Below, one piece after another: positions 26,508-33,835 of a stretch of DNA of 64,000 nt. Source of the DNA: Anaerofustis stercorihominis DSM 17244 (lineage in GTDB: Bacteria; Bacillota; Clostridia; Eubacteriales; Anaerofustaceae); contig NZ_DS560019.1 of NCBI RefSeq assembly GCF_000154825.1, forward strand, positions 1,034,501 to 1,098,500, read 5' to 3'. The position numbers and the translations under genes are program-made. Position 1 is the first letter of the stretch. The number at the start of each line of letters is the position of its first letter. The notes under the pieces were generated by a model. That model worked only from the letters and a program-made list of their open reading frames with translations, did no database searches and was not told the DNA's origin.

Positions 26508-26951
26508 TTATCTACTTTGAAACCTTTTAAGTGCGTCATTCAATTCTTTGGTATCAAAGTTAGCTTTGATTTCCAAAGCCAGCCATACTACTAATATCGA
26601 TACGAGACCCGCTAAGTAGAATAAGATTTTGCACCATATTTTTACTTGGCTGAACCAGCCAAAGAACTCGCAAAACCCTATGGTTATAATAAACATCAAT
26701 ATGCCCCATATCATTGTTCTTTTTAAGGATATTTTATCTTCAGGTATTAGTGTTTCCTGAGAAAATCCTATCAATGCAGAACATATCAGCATTTGAAAAG
26801 CGGTCATAAAACCAAGTACCGAATTTGATATGCCATTTGATAATGCACTAAGTACTAAATAAAAAAGTACAAATGTGCTGAAGTAAATTCCTGTCATGGA
26901 CTTTGCATTGTATAAAAACATCAGTTCTTTTCTTAGGTTATTATTTTTCAT
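26508..26951 (-). CDS. DUF3021-type membrane protein
   Basis: 147 residues with four hydrophobic helices (about 18-40, 48-64, 78-97, 105-125) and a charged C-terminus. It follows the LytTR gene with one base between them, the common LytTR/DUF3021 pairing in Firmicutes in which the membrane protein is thought to inhibit the regulator. Assigned mainly by size, topology and neighbour. Confidence 0.65.
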   Translation of the reverse strand: MKNNNLRKELMFLYNAKSMTGIYFSTFVLFYLVLSALSNGISNSVLGFMTAFQMLICSALIGFSQETLIPEDKISLKRTMIWGILMFIITIGFCEFFGWFSQVKIWCKILFYLAGLVSILVVWLALEIKANFDTKELNDALKRFQSR

Positions 26952-26952
26952 T

Positions 26953-27402
26953 TTAATTTTCTCCTTTCAATATCCCAAGGTTTTCTTTAAGTCTGAAATT
27001 ATAATGTCTCGATAATATTAATTGTTCATCGCTTTTAAGCGTTAGTTTTATTTTTGAGTTTATTAAAGCTTTAAGACTTTTTATATAATAAATGTTTACT
27101 ATCTGGGATTTGTTTATCCTCGTAAATCCAAATGACATATATTTCGTCTCAAGTTCAATTAAAGAAAAATTTACTTTTATAACAACGTCTTTTGTATATA
27201 TAAATGTTTTTCCTTCGATAGTTTCGATGTAGTATATTTCATTTGGCTCAGCCATGTATATACCCTCATCGGTCTTTGCGGGTATCTTAAAGCTTCGTTC
27301 TTTTAAAAGCTCAAGTATTTCCAGCATTTCTTCATCCAGTTTTTTACACTTTAGGATTATTTCATTTTCACCTTCTTTGATATGCTCAACTGTTATCTTC
27401 AA
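26953..27402 (-). CDS. LytTR-domain transcriptional regulator
   Basis: 149 residues. The start is TTG at 27402: AGAGGAGG lies eight bases before it, whereas the in-frame ATG at 27453 has none. Residues about 45-149 form the LytTR DNA-binding domain (EIYYIETIEGKTFIYT, FTRINKSQIVNIYYIKSL). There is no receiver domain, so it is a one-component regulator. A possible promoter TTGAAT-17-TATCCT precedes it on the minus strand near 27447-27419. Confidence 0.85.
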   Translation of the reverse strand: MKITVEHIKEGENEIILKCKKLDEEMLEILELLKERSFKIPAKTDEGIYMAEPNEIYYIETIEGKTFIYTKDVVIKVNFSLIELETKYMSFGFTRINKSQIVNIYYIKSLKALINSKIKLTLKSDEQLILSRHYNFRLKENLGILKGEN

Positions 27403-27507
27403 TGTCCTATCCTCCTCTAATTGCAGGATACTATAAACTGTTATCATATTCAATAAGGTGTACTCTAAGTTACATATAATAAATGTCAGGCTGCATAAAT
27501 AAAAAAA

Positions 27508-27524
27508 GAGCGGATATTCCGCTC
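27508..27524 (-). terminator. Terminator of the sdpR-sdpI-like operon
   Basis: On the minus strand GAGCGGA and TCCGCTC pair (27524-27508) and a run of seven T follows. The hairpin lies 11 bp after the stop codon at 27536. Confidence 0.88.
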
Positions 27525-27535
27525 TCTTAATTTTA

Positions 27536-28168
27536 TTAAATTCCTTTTTTATATAGGATGAAGGAATATATCATAGGTATTAATAATACTGCAAAAATCG
27601 TAATCATGGTAATGATACCGCCGAAATCGAAAAATGCACCCGCTATTTGTATCAATCCGAATAACACAAATACTATACCGCCCAGCCTATGTGTTTTGTT
27701 CCAGTTTTCTTCACTGTTAAGTGTCCATGGAAGTTTTATTCCTATAGTATAATTCTGCTTGCATTTTGGAAGGTAATTGCCAATAACTATAAAAAGTATC
27801 CCGACAAAACACAATACCCATGTAGATACATTGATATTGACATTTAATGCCGCAGCTATGGATAATCCCGTAACTATAGTCATCAAAACGGGAATGAGCC
27901 ACCTTACGATAGAAAACATTATCTTTGGTGAGTTTGCTCTTTTGGGGTCATTGTTTATCATTATATTAACAAATAGATGGAGCCCAACATATAATAAAGG
28001 CATTACAAAAGTAAAAAATACTTTTGATGAATAGCCGTTGGCTTCACCGTTTGCTCCAAAATGTGTAGGTACTTGTTCCGGTAACTTGTCATAAAATAAA
28101 AGTGCGATGACCATTGGTATGAAGCACGCTATCGTTGATAATAAAAGTTCCTTATTTATCTTTTTCAT
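27536..28168 (-). CDS. sdpI: SdpI-like immunity protein (DUF1648 + SdpI domains)
   Basis: 210 residues, six hydrophobic helices. The DUF1648 part includes LPEQVPTHFGANGEANGYSSK; the SdpI part includes GNYLPKCKQNYTIGIKLPWTL and ENWNKTHRLGG, both diagnostic. In Bacillus SdpI protects against the SdpC toxin and signals to SdpR. Overlaps the repressor gene by 17 bp. No sdpABC toxin genes were seen in this window, so it may protect against foreign toxins. Confidence 0.88.
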   Translation of the reverse strand: MKKINKELLLSTIACFIPMVIALLFYDKLPEQVPTHFGANGEANGYSSKVFFTFVMPLLYVGLHLFVNIMINNDPKRANSPKIMFSIVRWLIPVLMTIVTGLSIAAALNVNINVSTWVLCFVGILFIVIGNYLPKCKQNYTIGIKLPWTLNSEENWNKTHRLGGIVFVLFGLIQIAGAFFDFGGIITMITIFAVLLIPMIYSFILYKKGI

Positions 28169-28436
28169 TTTCTTCTCCTCCGCCGAACTGGGATAACCAT
28201 AACATCAGTTCTTCAAATACCGAAGTATTTATGTCGTAGTATATAAAATTCTTATATTTCGTTTCGTATATAAGTCCCGCTTCTTTTAATTTTGACAGAT
28301 GATATGATACTGTTGCATTTGTCATATCAAACTTATCGGATATATCTCCCGCAGACATCCTTTTGCTTTTAAGCATTGTAAGTATCTCTCTTCTTATTGG
28401 ATCCGACAGTGCTTTAAGAGTATCCCCGAAACTCAT
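28152..28436 (-). CDS. sdpR: ArsR-family repressor (SdpR-like)
   Basis: 94 residues, winged helix: ALSDPIRREILTMLK, then the recognition helix region NATVSYHLSKLKEAGL. No metal-binding Cys motif is present (ELCVCDL-type missing), which fits SdpR rather than a metal sensor. AAGGAG lies 7 bases before ATG. Autoregulation is strongly suggested by the long palindrome between its promoter and start. Confidence 0.9.
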   Translation of the reverse strand: MSFGDTLKALSDPIRREILTMLKSKRMSAGDISDKFDMTNATVSYHLSKLKEAGLIYETKYKNFIYYDINTSVFEELMLWLSQFGGGEENEKDK

Positions 28437-28449
28437 ATAATCATCTCCT

Positions 28450-28485
28450 TATAGTCTATTTAGAAAATTTTCTAAATAGACTATA
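28450..28485 (-). promoter_or_regulatory. 36-bp perfect palindrome, operator of sdpRI
   Basis: Positions 28450-28467 are exactly complementary to 28485-28468, with core TATTTAGAAAATTTTCTA. It starts in the -10 box and ends at the Shine-Dalgarno AAGGAG, so repressor binding would block transcription. The half site CTATTTAGA recurs in the second palindrome at 28507. Confidence 0.85.
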
Positions 28486-28508
28486 TTACTGTTACAGAAG
28501 AAAGTCAA
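28480..28508 (-). promoter_or_regulatory. Promoter of sdpRI
   Basis: On the minus strand TTGACT (28508-28503), 17-bp spacer, TATAGT (28485-28480). The -10 box is part of the palindrome. Confidence 0.85.
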
Positions 28509-28540
28509 TAACTATTTAGATAAATTTCTAAATAGTTATT
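28507..28540 (-). promoter_or_regulatory. Second operator palindrome of sdpRI
   Basis: AATAACTATTTAGA (28507-28520) and TCTAAATAGTTATT (28527-28540) are perfectly complementary around a 6-bp centre. It lies just upstream of the -35 box and overlaps the 3' end of the acetyltransferase gene, so it may also act as that gene's terminator. Confidence 0.75.
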
Positions 28541-29135
28541 TGTTTATTGCCTCTTCATATTTTCTGAAGATTTTATTTAGCTTTTCTTTATTGATTTTGT
28601 TGATTGGTATAAATTCTTTTGGGTTTGGCTTAAAGTCTCCTATCTCCAAACTGTACCAAGCAGTATCATACCATTGCCCATCTTTAAAACCGCTTTTTTC
28701 AAAATAACCTATCTCTTTGAAACCAAGTTTTTTATGGAAATCACTGCTTTTAAGCGTAGGGTGTATCGTTATGCAAGCATATAAAAGCTGAAGATTTTGT
28801 AATTTTAATATTTCTATAAGAGACATATATAAATTTTGTCCTATGTGTTTACCTTTATATCCCTCTTTTATATATATAGATATTTCGGCAGTATAATCAT
28901 ATGCTTTTCTGTTTTTATATTGGCTTGCATAAGCATAGCCTATTATTCTACTATCAATAGTGTAAACCAAATATGGATATAACTTTTTTGTTTTTACTAT
29001 TCTATTTTTAAATTCTTCCTCATCAGGTCTGTCATATTCGAAAGTTATGGGTGTATTTAATATGTATGGAGTATATATATCTAAAATTTCATTACTGTCA
29101 TTTTCTTCTGCAAATCTTATTTTAATTTTATTCAT
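28536..29135 (-). CDS. GNAT acetyltransferase, phosphinothricin-acetyltransferase type
   Basis: 199 residues. IRFAEENDSNEILDIYTPYI, TPITFEYD and the acetyl-CoA site EGYKGKHIGQNLYMSL match the Pat/YncA group of N-acetyltransferases that modify amino-acid-like compounds. LYACITIHPTLKSSDFHKKLGF is the usual C-terminal part. It has about 35 extra residues at the C-terminus, basic and Asn/Lys-rich. AAGGAGG precedes ATG. Substrate unknown. Confidence 0.8.
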   Translation of the reverse strand: MNKIKIRFAEENDSNEILDIYTPYILNTPITFEYDRPDEEEFKNRIVKTKKLYPYLVYTIDSRIIGYAYASQYKNRKAYDYTAEISIYIKEGYKGKHIGQNLYMSLIEILKLQNLQLLYACITIHPTLKSSDFHKKLGFKEIGYFEKSGFKDGQWYDTAWYSLEIGDFKPNPKEFIPINKINKEKLNKIFRKYEEAINK

Positions 29136-29180
29136 GATGATCCTCCTTATAGGGTAAATTTAAAATGATTTAAATTTAAC

Positions 29181-29261
29181 TTAACTAAATATTTATATAA
29201 AAAATATATTATCATAATTTTTCCATTAACTAAATAATTTGTTTCTTTTACTTAACTAAAT
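29181..29261. repeat. Three TTAACTAAAT repeats upstream of the acetyltransferase gene
   Basis: TTAACTAAAT occurs at 29181-29190, 29226-29235 and 29252-29261 in the same orientation, in the region where the acetyltransferase promoter should be. Could be regulator sites; A/T-richness makes chance occurrence of part of it possible. Confidence 0.4.
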
Positions 29262-29320
29262 CATATTAAAAAATTTATTAATTAATTGCAATCATCTGAA
29301 ACTGAAACATAAATAAAAAA

Positions 29321-29346
29321 AGAACAAGTTCTATAGACATTGTCCT
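29321..29346 (-). terminator. Terminator of the CmpB-like gene
   Basis: On the minus strand AGGACAA pairs with TTGTTCT (one G-U pair), followed by seven T. It begins 2 bp after the stop codon. Confidence 0.75.
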
Positions 29347-29347
29347 T

Positions 29348-29854
29348 TTAATGATAAAGATGATATAGACTCATCAAAATATCAATAATGAATATTCCAA
29401 TGAGTGTATAAACCGCATATATGATTGACCTGTTAGATAGATTATCATAAACCAATTCAACTAAGTTTGGATGTATAAAGTTAACGAGTATAACTCCGAA
29501 TAGCCCAAATACAGTAAATCCAAGCAAACATACTCTGCCGTTAAGATTAAACAGATTATTGGAATAATCCCAGTAATGTTTATTAAATATTTTTTCCAGT
29601 AAATAAGATGTAAAATATTCCAAGGTGCATGCAAGTAGTCCCACGAGGAAAAATAAAGGCAGAGTATCTATATGAGTATCGTAAAATACTATGATTATCA
29701 ATGCACATCCAAAACCGTATATTGGTCTTACCGGACCGTATAAAAAACCTTTAGAGTTTATAGGTACTTTGTTTACGATATTAATTGCTGTTTCATATAT
29801 ATATCCGAAAAAGCTGTATATAAAAATAAAAAGTATTAAAATATAAATGCTCAT
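29348..29854 (-). CDS. CmpB-like putative ABC-transporter type IV membrane protein
   Basis: 168 residues with five hydrophobic helices. The family signature is clear: GFLYGPVRPIYGFGCALII, then LEYFTSYLLEKIFNKHYWDY and FNLNGRVCLLGF. Such proteins (PF06541) are common in Firmicutes; despite the name a transport role has not been shown to my knowledge. No ATPase neighbour. Single-gene unit on the minus strand. Confidence 0.8.
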   Translation of the reverse strand: MSIYILILFIFIYSFFGYIYETAINIVNKVPINSKGFLYGPVRPIYGFGCALIIIVFYDTHIDTLPLFFLVGLLACTLEYFTSYLLEKIFNKHYWDYSNNLFNLNGRVCLLGFTVFGLFGVILVNFIHPNLVELVYDNLSNRSIIYAVYTLIGIFIIDILMSLYHLYH

Positions 29855-29973
29855 GATTTTCCTTTTTTATTTTTATTTTCTGTTATTACTATGATTAACA
29901 TACTATAAATTTAACGAATTGATGATTTTTTTCATATTATATTATGAATATTATTAATTTAGGAGGAAATTTT

Positions 29974-30576
29974 ATGGTAGATGTATATATATCACCTTCC
30001 GTTCAGCATTTTAATTTGGGACAGCAGGGATACGGAAGTGAAGAAGCAAGAATGAATGAAGTGGCGGATGTTGTGGAATATGAACTAAACAGACACGGAC
30101 TTGTAACTGCTAGGAATAATCCGAGCATGACTTTGGCACAGGTCGTAGAGGACTCTAATAATATAAATCCAAGGGTCCATGTTGCCCTTCATTCAAATGC
30201 GGCAAACGGAGAAGCGAGAGGTGCGGAGATTTATACCCATCGTTTCGGAGGAGAGGGCGAAGCTCTTGCGAGAGATATTTATCCTTATTTGGAAGCTTTG
30301 ACTCCAACTGAAGATTTGGGAGTTAAAGAAGGAAGGCTTTCTTTCGGCGGGAAAGGTATGTATGAGCTTAAAAATACAACGGCTCCGGCAGTTCTTGCTG
30401 AAATAGGTTTTCACGATAATCCCGAGGAAAGTGATTTCATTATAAATAACGTATATGAATACGGAAGAGATATTTCAAAGGGGATACTTGATTACTTCGG
30501 AATTCCATACAATGAAGACAGTGAAGAAAATATTTCTTACTTAAGAAACAGATATAACGGAAATTATTTTGAATAA
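29974..30576 (+). CDS. N-acetylmuramoyl-L-alanine amidase (Amidase_3)
   Basis: 200 residues from ATG 29974, set by AGGAGG seven bases upstream (an ATG at 29944 has no site). The zinc-amidase pattern is ALHSNAANGEARGAEIY (ligand His) and VLAEIGFHDNPEESDFI (catalytic Glu); the first ligand His lies near SVQHFN. No signal peptide or wall-binding domain is present, so export, if any, is not classical. Similar proteins occur in phages, but no phage genes surround it. Confidence 0.85.
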   Translation: MVDVYISPSVQHFNLGQQGYGSEEARMNEVADVVEYELNRHGLVTARNNPSMTLAQVVEDSNNINPRVHVALHSNAANGEARGAEIYTHRFGGEGEALARDIYPYLEALTPTEDLGVKEGRLSFGGKGMYELKNTTAPAVLAEIGFHDNPEESDFIINNVYEYGRDISKGILDYFGIPYNEDSEENISYLRNRYNGNYFE

Positions 30577-30582
30577 AAAATG

Positions 30583-30613
30583 TCCTTTTTTAAAATAATA
30601 AAATAAAAAAGGA
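30583..30613 (+). promoter_or_regulatory. Inverted repeat covering the RBS of the next gene
   Basis: TCCTTTTTT (30583-30591) is complementary to AAAAAAGGA (30605-30613), and the right arm contains the Shine-Dalgarno of the gene at 30622. Folding would hide it and could couple or reduce its translation. Confidence 0.5.
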
Positions 30614-30621
30614 TAAATGAA

Positions 30622-31050
30622 ATGGATAATAGTATTAGATTATTGGAGTTTATATTTAAAAATGCTAAAATGGGGAGCGAAACCATTGAGGATTTAATTG
30701 ACATCAATGAAGATTTAAAATTCAGAGATGAATTGATTTACGAAAAAGAAACTTATGACGATTTTGTAAGTAAAGTAAATAAACTTATGAAGAAAATGGG
30801 TAAAGAAGCGAAGGATCTATCATTTTTCACGGAAATGCAAAGCTATTTAATGATAAAAATGGAAACATTAAAAGATAAATCTTCGGAACATATTGCGGGG
30901 ATGCTAATGCAGGGAAGTACCATGGGTATAGTTCAAATAACGAAAAAATTAAGAGAATATAAAGACAGCGATAAAGATGTAGTAAAATTGGCAGAAAGAC
31001 TTCTTGAAATCGAAGAAAAGAATTTTTATGAACTTAAAAAGTATCTATAA
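30622..31050 (+). CDS. Small helical protein, unknown function
   Basis: 142 residues, all-helical by eye, with LEFIFKNAKMGSETIEDLI at the start and HIAGMLMQGSTMGIVQITK in the third helix. The layout resembles the four-helix DUF2383/ferritin-like small proteins, but I cannot confirm metal ligands. No signal peptide. Lies 45 bp after the amidase gene and shares its direction, so the two may be co-transcribed. Confidence 0.7.
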   Translation: MDNSIRLLEFIFKNAKMGSETIEDLIDINEDLKFRDELIYEKETYDDFVSKVNKLMKKMGKEAKDLSFFTEMQSYLMIKMETLKDKSSEHIAGMLMQGSTMGIVQITKKLREYKDSDKDVVKLAERLLEIEEKNFYELKKYL

Positions 31051-31053
31051 AAG

Positions 31054-31082
31054 AATGAGCTATTTATTTAGCTCATTTTTTA
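31054..31082 (+). terminator. Terminator after the small helical protein gene
   Basis: AATGAGCTA (31054-31062) pairs with TAGCTCATT (31069-31077), followed by six T. Confidence 0.9.
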
Positions 31083-31172
31083 TTTGATTTTTAAATATTT
31101 TAAATTTTAAAGTAGATATGGTTTAATAATCGGATTTACATATTTTTATGGATAAGCTCATATATTAAAAAG

Positions 31173-31790
31173 ATGAAAAGAAAAAAGTTAAATAAAAAAA
31201 ATAGAATATTATATAAAAATTTATTTTTCGTATTTTTAAATATTATATTTGTGGTTATAACCGTTTGGAGTTATGGGTTTAAATTTCAGGATATGTTTTA
31301 TTTGTTCAATAATGAATTTATAGTATCAGATAATGATTCTAAAATCACAAAATATAAAAAAGAAAAGAGAGGATTTATAAAACCGGTTGAAGGAACGATA
31401 ACGAGTCCTTTTTCTTATAGGATACATCCCATATATAAAAAGAAGAAAATGCACACGGGTATTGATATAGGTGCCCAATGGCATGATAAAATAAAAGCTG
31501 CTGCAGACGGAACGATAGTAGAAACAGGTCTTGATAAAGGCGGGTATGGTAATTACATAAAGATAAAACATGAATATGATATACATACTTTTTATGCTCA
31601 CCTTTCAAAGGTATATGTTAAAAAAGGACAAAAGGTAAAACAGGGAGATGTGATAGGAAGAGAGGGGGGAGACCCCGTAAAAGACAAAAATCCGGGTTCT
31701 ACGACTGGACATCATCTTCACTTTGAAGTCAGGACATCCACTGATGTGAAGGATGTTATAAATCCTTTGATTTTTGTAGATTATAAATAG
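31173..31790 (+). CDS. M23 family metallopeptidase, membrane-anchored
   Basis: 205 residues. One membrane helix (about 12-32) after a basic N-terminus, then a linker and the LytM domain (about 70-200). Zinc ligands: His and Asp in MHTGIDIGA, and the HxH in TGHHLHFEVR. SPFSYRIHPIYKKKKMHTG is the usual entry. Should cut peptidoglycan cross-bridges or be activated from the membrane. The ATG is preceded only by AAAAAG, a weak site. Confidence 0.88.
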   Translation: MKRKKLNKKNRILYKNLFFVFLNIIFVVITVWSYGFKFQDMFYLFNNEFIVSDNDSKITKYKKEKRGFIKPVEGTITSPFSYRIHPIYKKKKMHTGIDIGAQWHDKIKAAADGTIVETGLDKGGYGNYIKIKHEYDIHTFYAHLSKVYVKKGQKVKQGDVIGREGGDPVKDKNPGSTTGHHLHFEVRTSTDVKDVINPLIFVDYK

Positions 31791-31795
31791 ATAAA

Positions 31796-31831
31796 AAAAG
31801 ACAGAGTGAATTTCACTTTGTCTTTTTTATT
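31796..31831 (+). terminator. Terminator of the M23 peptidase gene
   Basis: AAAAGACAGAGTG pairs with CACTTTGTCTTTT (one G-T), then more T residues. Confidence 0.88.
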
Positions 31832-31923
31832 ATAAAAATAAAGGTTATAATACAGTATGATTAAATATTTTAAAGTTTTAATTAATATATTTAATATTTT
31901 AATTAAATATATTAATATTTATA

Positions 31924-31952
31924 TTGACATTTTTAATATTTTGTATTATATT
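31924..31952 (+). promoter_or_regulatory. Promoter of the DUF2089 operon
   Basis: TTGACA (31924-31929), 17-bp spacer, TATATT (31947-31952). The preceding 31857-31923 is almost pure A/T with repeated TAATATTT units, perhaps an UP-type element or operator. Confidence 0.8.
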
Positions 31953-31979
31953 TGTATTAAAGAGAAAGGGCGTGAATGT

Positions 31980-32339
31980 ATGAAAAAAGTTATTAGTCGC
32001 TGTCCGGTATGTAACAGCGAGCTTGCAGTAACAAGACTTAAATGCGATTCCTGCGAAACGGTAATAGAAAATAGTTTCAGACTCAGTAAATTTGACTATC
32101 TTTCCGATGAAGATTTGTATTTTGCAGAAACTTTTATAAGATGCAGAGGAAATATCAAAGAAGTTGAAAAGGAACTTGGTATCTCATATCCGACAGTACG
32201 TGCTAAATTGGATTCGGTAATAAAAAAACTCGGATACGAAACAGAAACGAATGAAGAGTCGGCAAAGAAAGAGGAAGTATTAAGAGCACTCGAAAACGGA
32301 GAAATAACAGCTGAACAAGCAATTGAACAGTTAAAATAA
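31980..32339 (+). CDS. DUF2089 family protein
   Basis: 119 residues from ATG 31980 (AAAGGG upstream). A zinc ribbon RCPVCNSELAVTRLKCDSCE (Cys9, 12, 23, 26 approx.) is followed by a helix-turn-helix-like stretch, NIKEVEKELGISYPTVRAKLDSV, and a short C-terminal helical hairpin ENGEITAEQAIEQLK of the SHOCT-like type. DNA binding with autoregulation is plausible. First of three co-directional genes. Confidence 0.85.
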   Translation: MKKVISRCPVCNSELAVTRLKCDSCETVIENSFRLSKFDYLSDEDLYFAETFIRCRGNIKEVEKELGISYPTVRAKLDSVIKKLGYETETNEESAKKEEVLRALENGEITAEQAIEQLK

Positions 32340-32360
32340 TATAAAATAAGGAGTTTGATC

Positions 32361-32747
32361 ATGGATGAAAAATTAAGGATTTTAAAGATGATAGAAGAAG
32401 GAACTATTACAGCCGAACAGGGAGCGGAATTGATGTCAGCAATGAATGTGAATGTACCTTCCTCTCAAAACGAAGTAATGAAGAACAGCTATGATAAAAA
32501 GATGTTTAGGATTATAGTAGACAGCAGCAGCGGTGATAAAGTGAATATACAATTCCCTGTTGGAGCCATTAAAAAGATTTTAAAAGTAACAGGTAAGCTT
32601 CCAATACCGGAACAGGAACTTGAAGGTTTTGACCTTTCGAGTATGATGGATGCAGTTTCGGAGTGCCTTGATGACGAAATCGAAGGCGACTTTGTAAATG
32701 TGGATGCAGCCGATGGGACCACGGTTAGAATATTCGTTGATAAATAG
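32361..32747 (+). CDS. SHOCT-like small protein
   Basis: 128 residues from ATG 32361 (AAGGAG 7 bases upstream). N-terminal helices KMIEEGTITAEQGAELMSA resemble the C-terminal hairpin of the preceding DUF2089 protein. The C-terminal half, FRIIVDSSSGDKVNIQFPVG to VDAADGTTVRIFVDK, is beta-rich and shares its end with the next protein. I do not know its function; similar sets sit near LiaF/YvlB-type envelope stress genes in Firmicutes. Confidence 0.75.
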   Translation: MDEKLRILKMIEEGTITAEQGAELMSAMNVNVPSSQNEVMKNSYDKKMFRIIVDSSSGDKVNIQFPVGAIKKILKVTGKLPIPEQELEGFDLSSMMDAVSECLDDEIEGDFVNVDAADGTTVRIFVDK

Positions 32748-32758
32748 ACTTTATAAAT

Positions 32759-33022
32759 ATGAAAGTAAAAATCAGAACAAAGGATTTTCGTTTCTCTTTA
32801 CCCGTTCCGATAGGTATGGCAGGATTTGTGGTTCAAATGCTCCCGGAAAAATTGTTTGAGGAAATGAGTATTAATACACCTGAACCTTATGATAAACTAG
32901 TTACTAAGGAAACCATCAACCTGATCGTAAAAGAATGTATGGATATTTTAAAAGAAAATAAAGGTTTGGAAATTATCCATGTGGAAGCGGCGGACGGCAC
33001 GTTTGTTTCTATAAAATTATAA
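32759..33022 (+). CDS. Small protein related to the C-terminal half of the preceding gene product
   Basis: 87 residues. KVKIRTKDFRFSLPVPIGMA and IIHVEAADGTFVSIKL mirror the matching positions in the 32361 protein, so it looks like a duplicated, truncated copy without the SHOCT hairpin. It follows by 11 bp. No clear ribosome-binding site (TAAATATG), suggesting coupling to the previous gene. Confidence 0.7.
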   Translation: MKVKIRTKDFRFSLPVPIGMAGFVVQMLPEKLFEEMSINTPEPYDKLVTKETINLIVKECMDILKENKGLEIIHVEAADGTFVSIKL

Positions 33023-33028
33023 TTATTG

Positions 33029-33076
33029 AGTGATTATTATATCGGATTGAAATCTGATAATGTAATCACTTTTTTA
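33029..33076 (+). terminator. Terminator of the DUF2089 operon
   Basis: AGTGATTA (33029-33036) pairs with TAATCACT (33063-33070), with an inner CGGATT/AATCTG-type stem, followed by six T. Confidence 0.8.
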
Positions 33077-33150
33077 TTTTATATAATATATATTTTTATA
33101 TAACGAAATATAATCAAGCATAATATTAAGTGAATTATTTATTCCAAATA

Positions 33151-33183
33151 AAAAAGACATTGTGATATTTTACAATGTCTTTT
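33151..33183. terminator. Terminator of the minus-strand gene at 33182
   Basis: AAAAAGACATTGT (33151-33163) and ACAATGTCTTTT (33172-33183) form a long stem. On the minus strand a T run follows; it could also act from the plus side. Confidence 0.85.
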
Positions 33184-33790
33184 ATGATAGTAAATCTACA
33201 AGCTCTAAAATATCGTTATAGCTTTTATCTTCTTTAAGATTTCTTTTATTTTTTTTCTCCTTTTCTGCTTTTATTATTTCACTATGCTCTTTTTGCTCAT
33301 CATGTTCAGCTTTTGTTTCCGTTTTTATTTCGCTTGATGCCGGTTTTGCACCTAATATATCTTTCATTTCATTCATGCCGCTTAATAACGGGAGCATATT
33401 TATCATTGATTCGATATTTTTGTAATTATCTCCCAGCCCATGCTTTAAATTATCCATTAGGAACTTATTAGTTCCCTTTTTTCCGTCTTTTTTTATTCCA
33501 ACCGCTCTGTTTTTTATTCTTTCTGCATGAGAAAAGTATTCGTCAACATATTTCAACCTTTTTCTCGCATTATGTATATTAAAATTACTATTAAATAACT
33601 GCTTATTTAACAAAGCTTTTTTATGTTCGATGTTTTCTTTTTCTAAAGTGTCTGATTCATCGGCGTTCTCTGAATCCGTTATGGTGTAATTTGCTTTAAT
33701 ATATGGGCTGTTATTGTTACTACTAAATAGATTATATACCAAATATACCAGTAGTATTTCATTTAGGGATATGTTTCTGAATATATCCAT
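33182..33790 (-). CDS. Hypothetical protein, charged, unknown
   Basis: 202 residues. A short hydrophobic N-terminus (LNEILLVYLVYNLF) is followed by a long Lys/Glu/Asn-rich region, a central helical part with MINMLPLLSGMNEMKDILG, then a low-complexity charged tail (about 150-190). GGAG lies before ATG. It is third in a minus-strand group with two Cys-rich hydrophobic peptides, and its opening resembles theirs in being one short hydrophobic segment. No family recognised. Confidence 0.65.
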   Translation of the reverse strand: MDIFRNISLNEILLVYLVYNLFSSNNNSPYIKANYTITDSENADESDTLEKENIEHKKALLNKQLFNSNFNIHNARKRLKYVDEYFSHAERIKNRAVGIKKDGKKGTNKFLMDNLKHGLGDNYKNIESMINMLPLLSGMNEMKDILGAKPASSEIKTETKAEHDEQKEHSEIIKAEKEKKNKRNLKEDKSYNDILELVDLLS

Positions 33791-33810
33791 TTTTGTAATC
33801 TCCTTTAATT

Positions 33811-33833
33811 AAAGGGGCCGAGGCCCCTTTTTT
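33811..33833 (-). other. GC-rich hairpin between small peptide gene and the 33182 gene
   Basis: AAAGGGGCC and GGCCCCTTT pair over two bases. On the minus strand only three T follow, on the plus strand seven; as the genes are on the minus strand it is at best an attenuator there. Confidence 0.6.
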
Positions 33834-33835
33834 TA

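Noticed and set aside
29944-30576. Prophage lysis module suggested by the amidase and the GH25 lysozyme
   Set aside because: No holin, terminase, portal, tail or integrase genes are near either gene, and the lysozyme has a classical signal peptide.
33811-33833. GGGGCC/GGCCCC hairpin as a third copy of the 41-bp repeat
   Set aside because: It lacks the ACTACGC segment and the inner stem and is only 23 bp; it is an ordinary GC-rich hairpin.
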